Assembly (NCBI GenBank): GCA_023430465.1
Contig: JAEZAM010000118.1
Span: 1 to 7,820 of the forward strand
Direction of reading: 5' to 3'
DNA from: Bacteroidota bacterium
GTDB taxonomy: Bacteria; Bacteroidota; Bacteroidia; Chitinophagales; Chitinophagaceae
DNA: 7,820 nt
The notes under the pieces are model-generated. The model searched no databases. It saw only the letters and a list, made by a program, of their open reading frames with translations, and was not told the DNA's origin. Positions within the stretch are counted from its first letter, which is position 1; each line of letters begins with the position of its first letter. Of the stretch, positions 5,272-7,820 are shown in pieces. A program made the position numbers and the translations under genes.

Positions 5272-7803
5272 ATGAGAAATCTACACCTGTTTGCCATTGC
5301 ATTCCTCATTTCGTTATCAGCCAGTGCCCAGATAGAGCGTGATCCGCTCCCTGTAGGCGAAGAATCTGTGATCCGCATCAATTCCAGCAAGCTTTTCGGC
5401 CGCCTCGTTGACAGTCTGAGCGGCAAAGGCATCGAAGCGGCGTCCGTGCAGTTGATCATGAAGGACAGAATGGGTAAAGATAGCCTCGTTACAGGGATGC
5501 TTTCCCGCCCCAATGGGGATTTCAGTTTCGAAAATATCCGTAGCGACTGCACGCTCATATTAATGATCAGTGCCATCGGTTTTGGACCAAAGGAAGTTAT
5601 CGTGCGCCTGCCTGACAATGCGACTATGAGCCAGGACCTTGGCAACATCCTGTTAAGTGCCGACATCCGTCAACTGACCGGTGTCACCGTTCAATCGAGA
5701 ACCCGTTCACTGGAAATGGGTATTGATCGTAAGGTTTTCAACGCAAGCAGCAGCCTGGTCTCCAGTGGCGGTACGGCCATCGACCTAATGAAAAACATTC
5801 CTTCCGTGTCAGTCGATATCGACGGAAATGTCCAGTTGCGAAACAGCAGTCCCCAAATATTTGTAGACGGCCGTCCCACCATATTGACACTGGACCAGAT
5901 ACCTGCTGACAACATCGATAAGGTAGAGCTAATCACCAACCCCTCTGCTAAATTCGATGCCGCCAGTTCAGGCGGTATCATCAACATCGTATTGAAAAAA
6001 AATAAGCGGGTCGGATTGAATGGCGTTGCTACCGCCGGGGTTGGCACTCCAGGCATATTGACTGGCAATCTGAACCTCAACCTTCGGCAGGGGAAATTCA
6101 ATTTCTTTCTCGGTGGTGGTTACAACCAGTCGGCCGGGGAAGCGAAAGGTAGGACACTTCGTGAAAATAAAACCAACGGCGTCACAGATGATTTTTTCAA
6201 CCAATATACATTGACGGATCGCCGGCGGAGATTTGGATTCCTGCGTGGCGGACTCGATTTTTTTATAGATAACCGCAACACCATCAGTGTCACACAGCAA
6301 TTCAGCAAAGGACGATTTGGAAGTGAAGAGGAACAGGATCAGCAATACTTCAATAGTGGCAGAATATTGCAATATTATGGTCAGCGAAGCGCTGATGGTC
6401 GTTCCACATTTAACCGGACAGGTACTACGCTTAATTACAAGCATAGTTTTCCAAAAGCCGGGAAGGAACTGACGGCAGATGTGAATTACAACCGCGGAAG
6501 CAATGATGAATCATCAGCAATCATCAATCGTTTCTTCAATCCTGACGGGACCACTTATTCGCCCACATCACTGGTGAACAACGATGGGAGTGGGGAAAGC
6601 CGGCAGCTCACCCTGCAGGCGGATTATCTGAATCCTGTCACGGATAACACAAAGTTTGAAATAGGCGCACGATATTACCGCAACACATTCAGCAGCATTT
6701 ACAATGCCTTTGCGGATAACAATGGATCTCCGTTGAAACTTCCGTTGAGCAACAATTATGAATATGAAGAAAACGTGTCGGCCTTATACGGTACCTTCTC
6801 AAATAAAAAGAACAGGTTTTCCTATCAGCTCGGGTTGCGGGCTGAATATTCACAATTCAACGGTACACTGATCGATAGCGCGTTCAGTTTTGGATATGAG
6901 TACCCATCAGGGTTTGATAAGCTCTGGGATGGACTTTTTCCCAGCCTGTTCCTTACCAATGAACTGTCAGATGATGCCCAGATCCAGTTCAATTATTCGC
7001 GACGGATTCGCCGGCCGCAATTCTGGCAACTCAATCCGTTCGTAGATATAAATGATCCGGCGAATCTTCGCCAGGGTAACCCTGCACTCCGACCCGAATT
7101 TATCAATTCATTTGAATTCAATTACAGCCAGGATTATAAGAGTGGAAATATACTTGCCGTTCTTTATTTCCGGAATAACCCCAATGACATTACGCAGTAC
7201 AGCGACACGATCAGTGCTGCTCAATATGAGCAACTGCAAAATGCCGCGGTTGATCCCAACGCTATCCTCAATACCTTTATCAATGCGAGTACGACGAACA
7301 GATACGGTGCTGAATTCACAGTACAGCACCGCTGGAAGGGGCTGGAGATCACACCGACACTGAATCTTCAGTATCGTACGGTGAGAGCGAATTTCAATGA
7401 TCTCGACCTCAGCAATGAAGGCTTCAACTATGAAATCAAACTGATCACTAACTATAAGATAGCGACGGAGAAGTCAGCCTTCTTTAATAAGATGAGTTTT
7501 CAACTACTCGGCGAGTATGAATCCGCGGAGGTAATCCCCCAGGGCCGCCGAAGCCCGCAGTACAGTGCAGACTTTGCGATCAGGAAAGATTTTCTCAAAA
7601 ACGACAAGGCAGCAATTACGTTCGGCATAAATGATATATTCAACACCAATCGATGGGGCACTATCTATGACACGGATGATTTCTACCAGGATTCTTATCG
7701 CCGGCGCAACGTGCGCAACTTCCGGCTGACATTCTCGTACAAATTTGGTGATGCGAATTTCTCTCTCACAAGAAAGCGCGGAGATGATGGGGGAGAGGAT
7801 TGA
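5272..7803 (+). CDS. Outer-membrane beta-barrel protein (OMP_b-brl_3 / TonB-receptor-like)
   Basis: This 843-residue protein is a complete outer-membrane barrel protein of the TonB-dependent-receptor-like class typical of Bacteroidota. A signal peptide (MRNLHLFAIAF... to ASA, cleavage before about Gln20) precedes a carboxypeptidase-regulatory-like domain (about 41-130; FGRLVDSLSGKGIEAASVQL, NGDFSFENI). A plug-like domain follows (about 155-245), with MKNIPSVSVDIDGNVQLR, IFVDGRPT and the hallmark VELITNPSAKFDAASSGGI. The rest is barrel, with alternating strands and SRRIRRPQFWQLNP then GNPALRPEF at about 573-605. The end, FSYKFGDANF plus a charged tail, is usual for this family. The frame is open from TTG 5215, but the signal peptide fixes ATG 5272. 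No SusD partner is present, so a Sus-type glycan role is not supported and the substrate is unknown. TACATTTTG at 5222-5230 is a weak, one-base-long match to the Bacteroidota -7 element. Confidence 0.95.
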   Translation: MRNLHLFAIAFLISLSASAQIERDPLPVGEESVIRINSSKLFGRLVDSLSGKGIEAASVQLIMKDRMGKDSLVTGMLSRPNGDFSFENIRSDCTLILMISAIGFGPKEVIVRLPDNATMSQDLGNILLSADIRQLTGVTVQSRTRSLEMGIDRKVFNASSSLVSSGGTAIDLMKNIPSVSVDIDGNVQLRNSSPQIFVDGRPTILTLDQIPADNIDKVELITNPSAKFDAASSGGIINIVLKKNKRVGLNGVATAGVGTPGILTGNLNLNLRQGKFNFFLGGGYNQSAGEAKGRTLRENKTNGVTDDFFNQYTLTDRRRRFGFLRGGLDFFIDNRNTISVTQQFSKGRFGSEEEQDQQYFNSGRILQYYGQRSADGRSTFNRTGTTLNYKHSFPKAGKELTADVNYNRGSNDESSAIINRFFNPDGTTYSPTSLVNNDGSGESRQLTLQADYLNPVTDNTKFEIGARYYRNTFSSIYNAFADNNGSPLKLPLSNNYEYEENVSALYGTFSNKKNRFSYQLGLRAEYSQFNGTLIDSAFSFGYEYPSGFDKLWDGLFPSLFLTNELSDDAQIQFNYSRRIRRPQFWQLNPFVDINDPANLRQGNPALRPEFINSFEFNYSQDYKSGNILAVLYFRNNPNDITQYSDTISAAQYEQLQNAAVDPNAILNTFINASTTNRYGAEFTVQHRWKGLEITPTLNLQYRTVRANFNDLDLSNEGFNYEIKLITNYKIATEKSAFFNKMSFQLLGEYESAEVIPQGRRSPQYSADFAIRKDFLKNDKAAITFGINDIFNTNRWGTIYDTDDFYQDSYRRRNVRNFRLTFSYKFGDANFSLTRKRGDDGGED

Positions 7804-7820
7804 TGCTGGAGGGCTGGGGC

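Overview
The window looks like chromosomal DNA from a Bacteroidota member, most likely of the Chitinophagaceae type. This is inferred from the gene families: Bacteroidota-style lipoproteins, one with a Cys-Ser-Lys-Glu-Glu start after the lipobox, an ECF sigma factor next to a single-pass membrane protein, and an outer-membrane beta-barrel protein with an N-terminal regulatory domain and plug. Shine-Dalgarno sequences are weak or absent, and the intergenic DNA is rich in palindromic repeats. All six credible genes are on the + strand.

Positions 1-674 hold no credible gene. They contain three 138-bp tandem repeats, each with a perfect 11-bp-stem hairpin, then purine-rich heptamer repeats, one ~64-bp double-hairpin element, and two decayed remnants of the 138-bp unit that run to within 12 bases of the next gene. 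A DUF72 (YecE-like) gene follows at 675-1418. Positions 1419-1885 are again non-coding and hold three tandem copies, 90-91 bp apart, of the same double-hairpin element in the opposite orientation. The DUF72 gene therefore sits inside an inverted pair of repeat clusters.

From 1886 to 7803 the genes are close together: two lipoprotein genes 17 bp apart, an ECF sigma factor, a putative membrane anti-sigma factor that overlaps the sigma gene by 8 bp, and an outer-membrane beta-barrel/TonB-receptor-like protein. Between the last two lies an inverted pair of hexamer tracts, (GTTGAG/GTTAAG)n and (CTCAAC)n, that could fold into a long stem. A reasonable inference is that the sigma/anti-sigma pair controls an envelope function involving the barrel protein and perhaps the two lipoproteins. 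The sequence alone does not show the ligand or the signal.

I do not see a clear new defence or mobile system. The most unusual features are the nested families of structured repeats around the DUF72 gene and the hexamer inverted repeat before the barrel gene. No transposase, RNA gene or CRISPR array was recognised.
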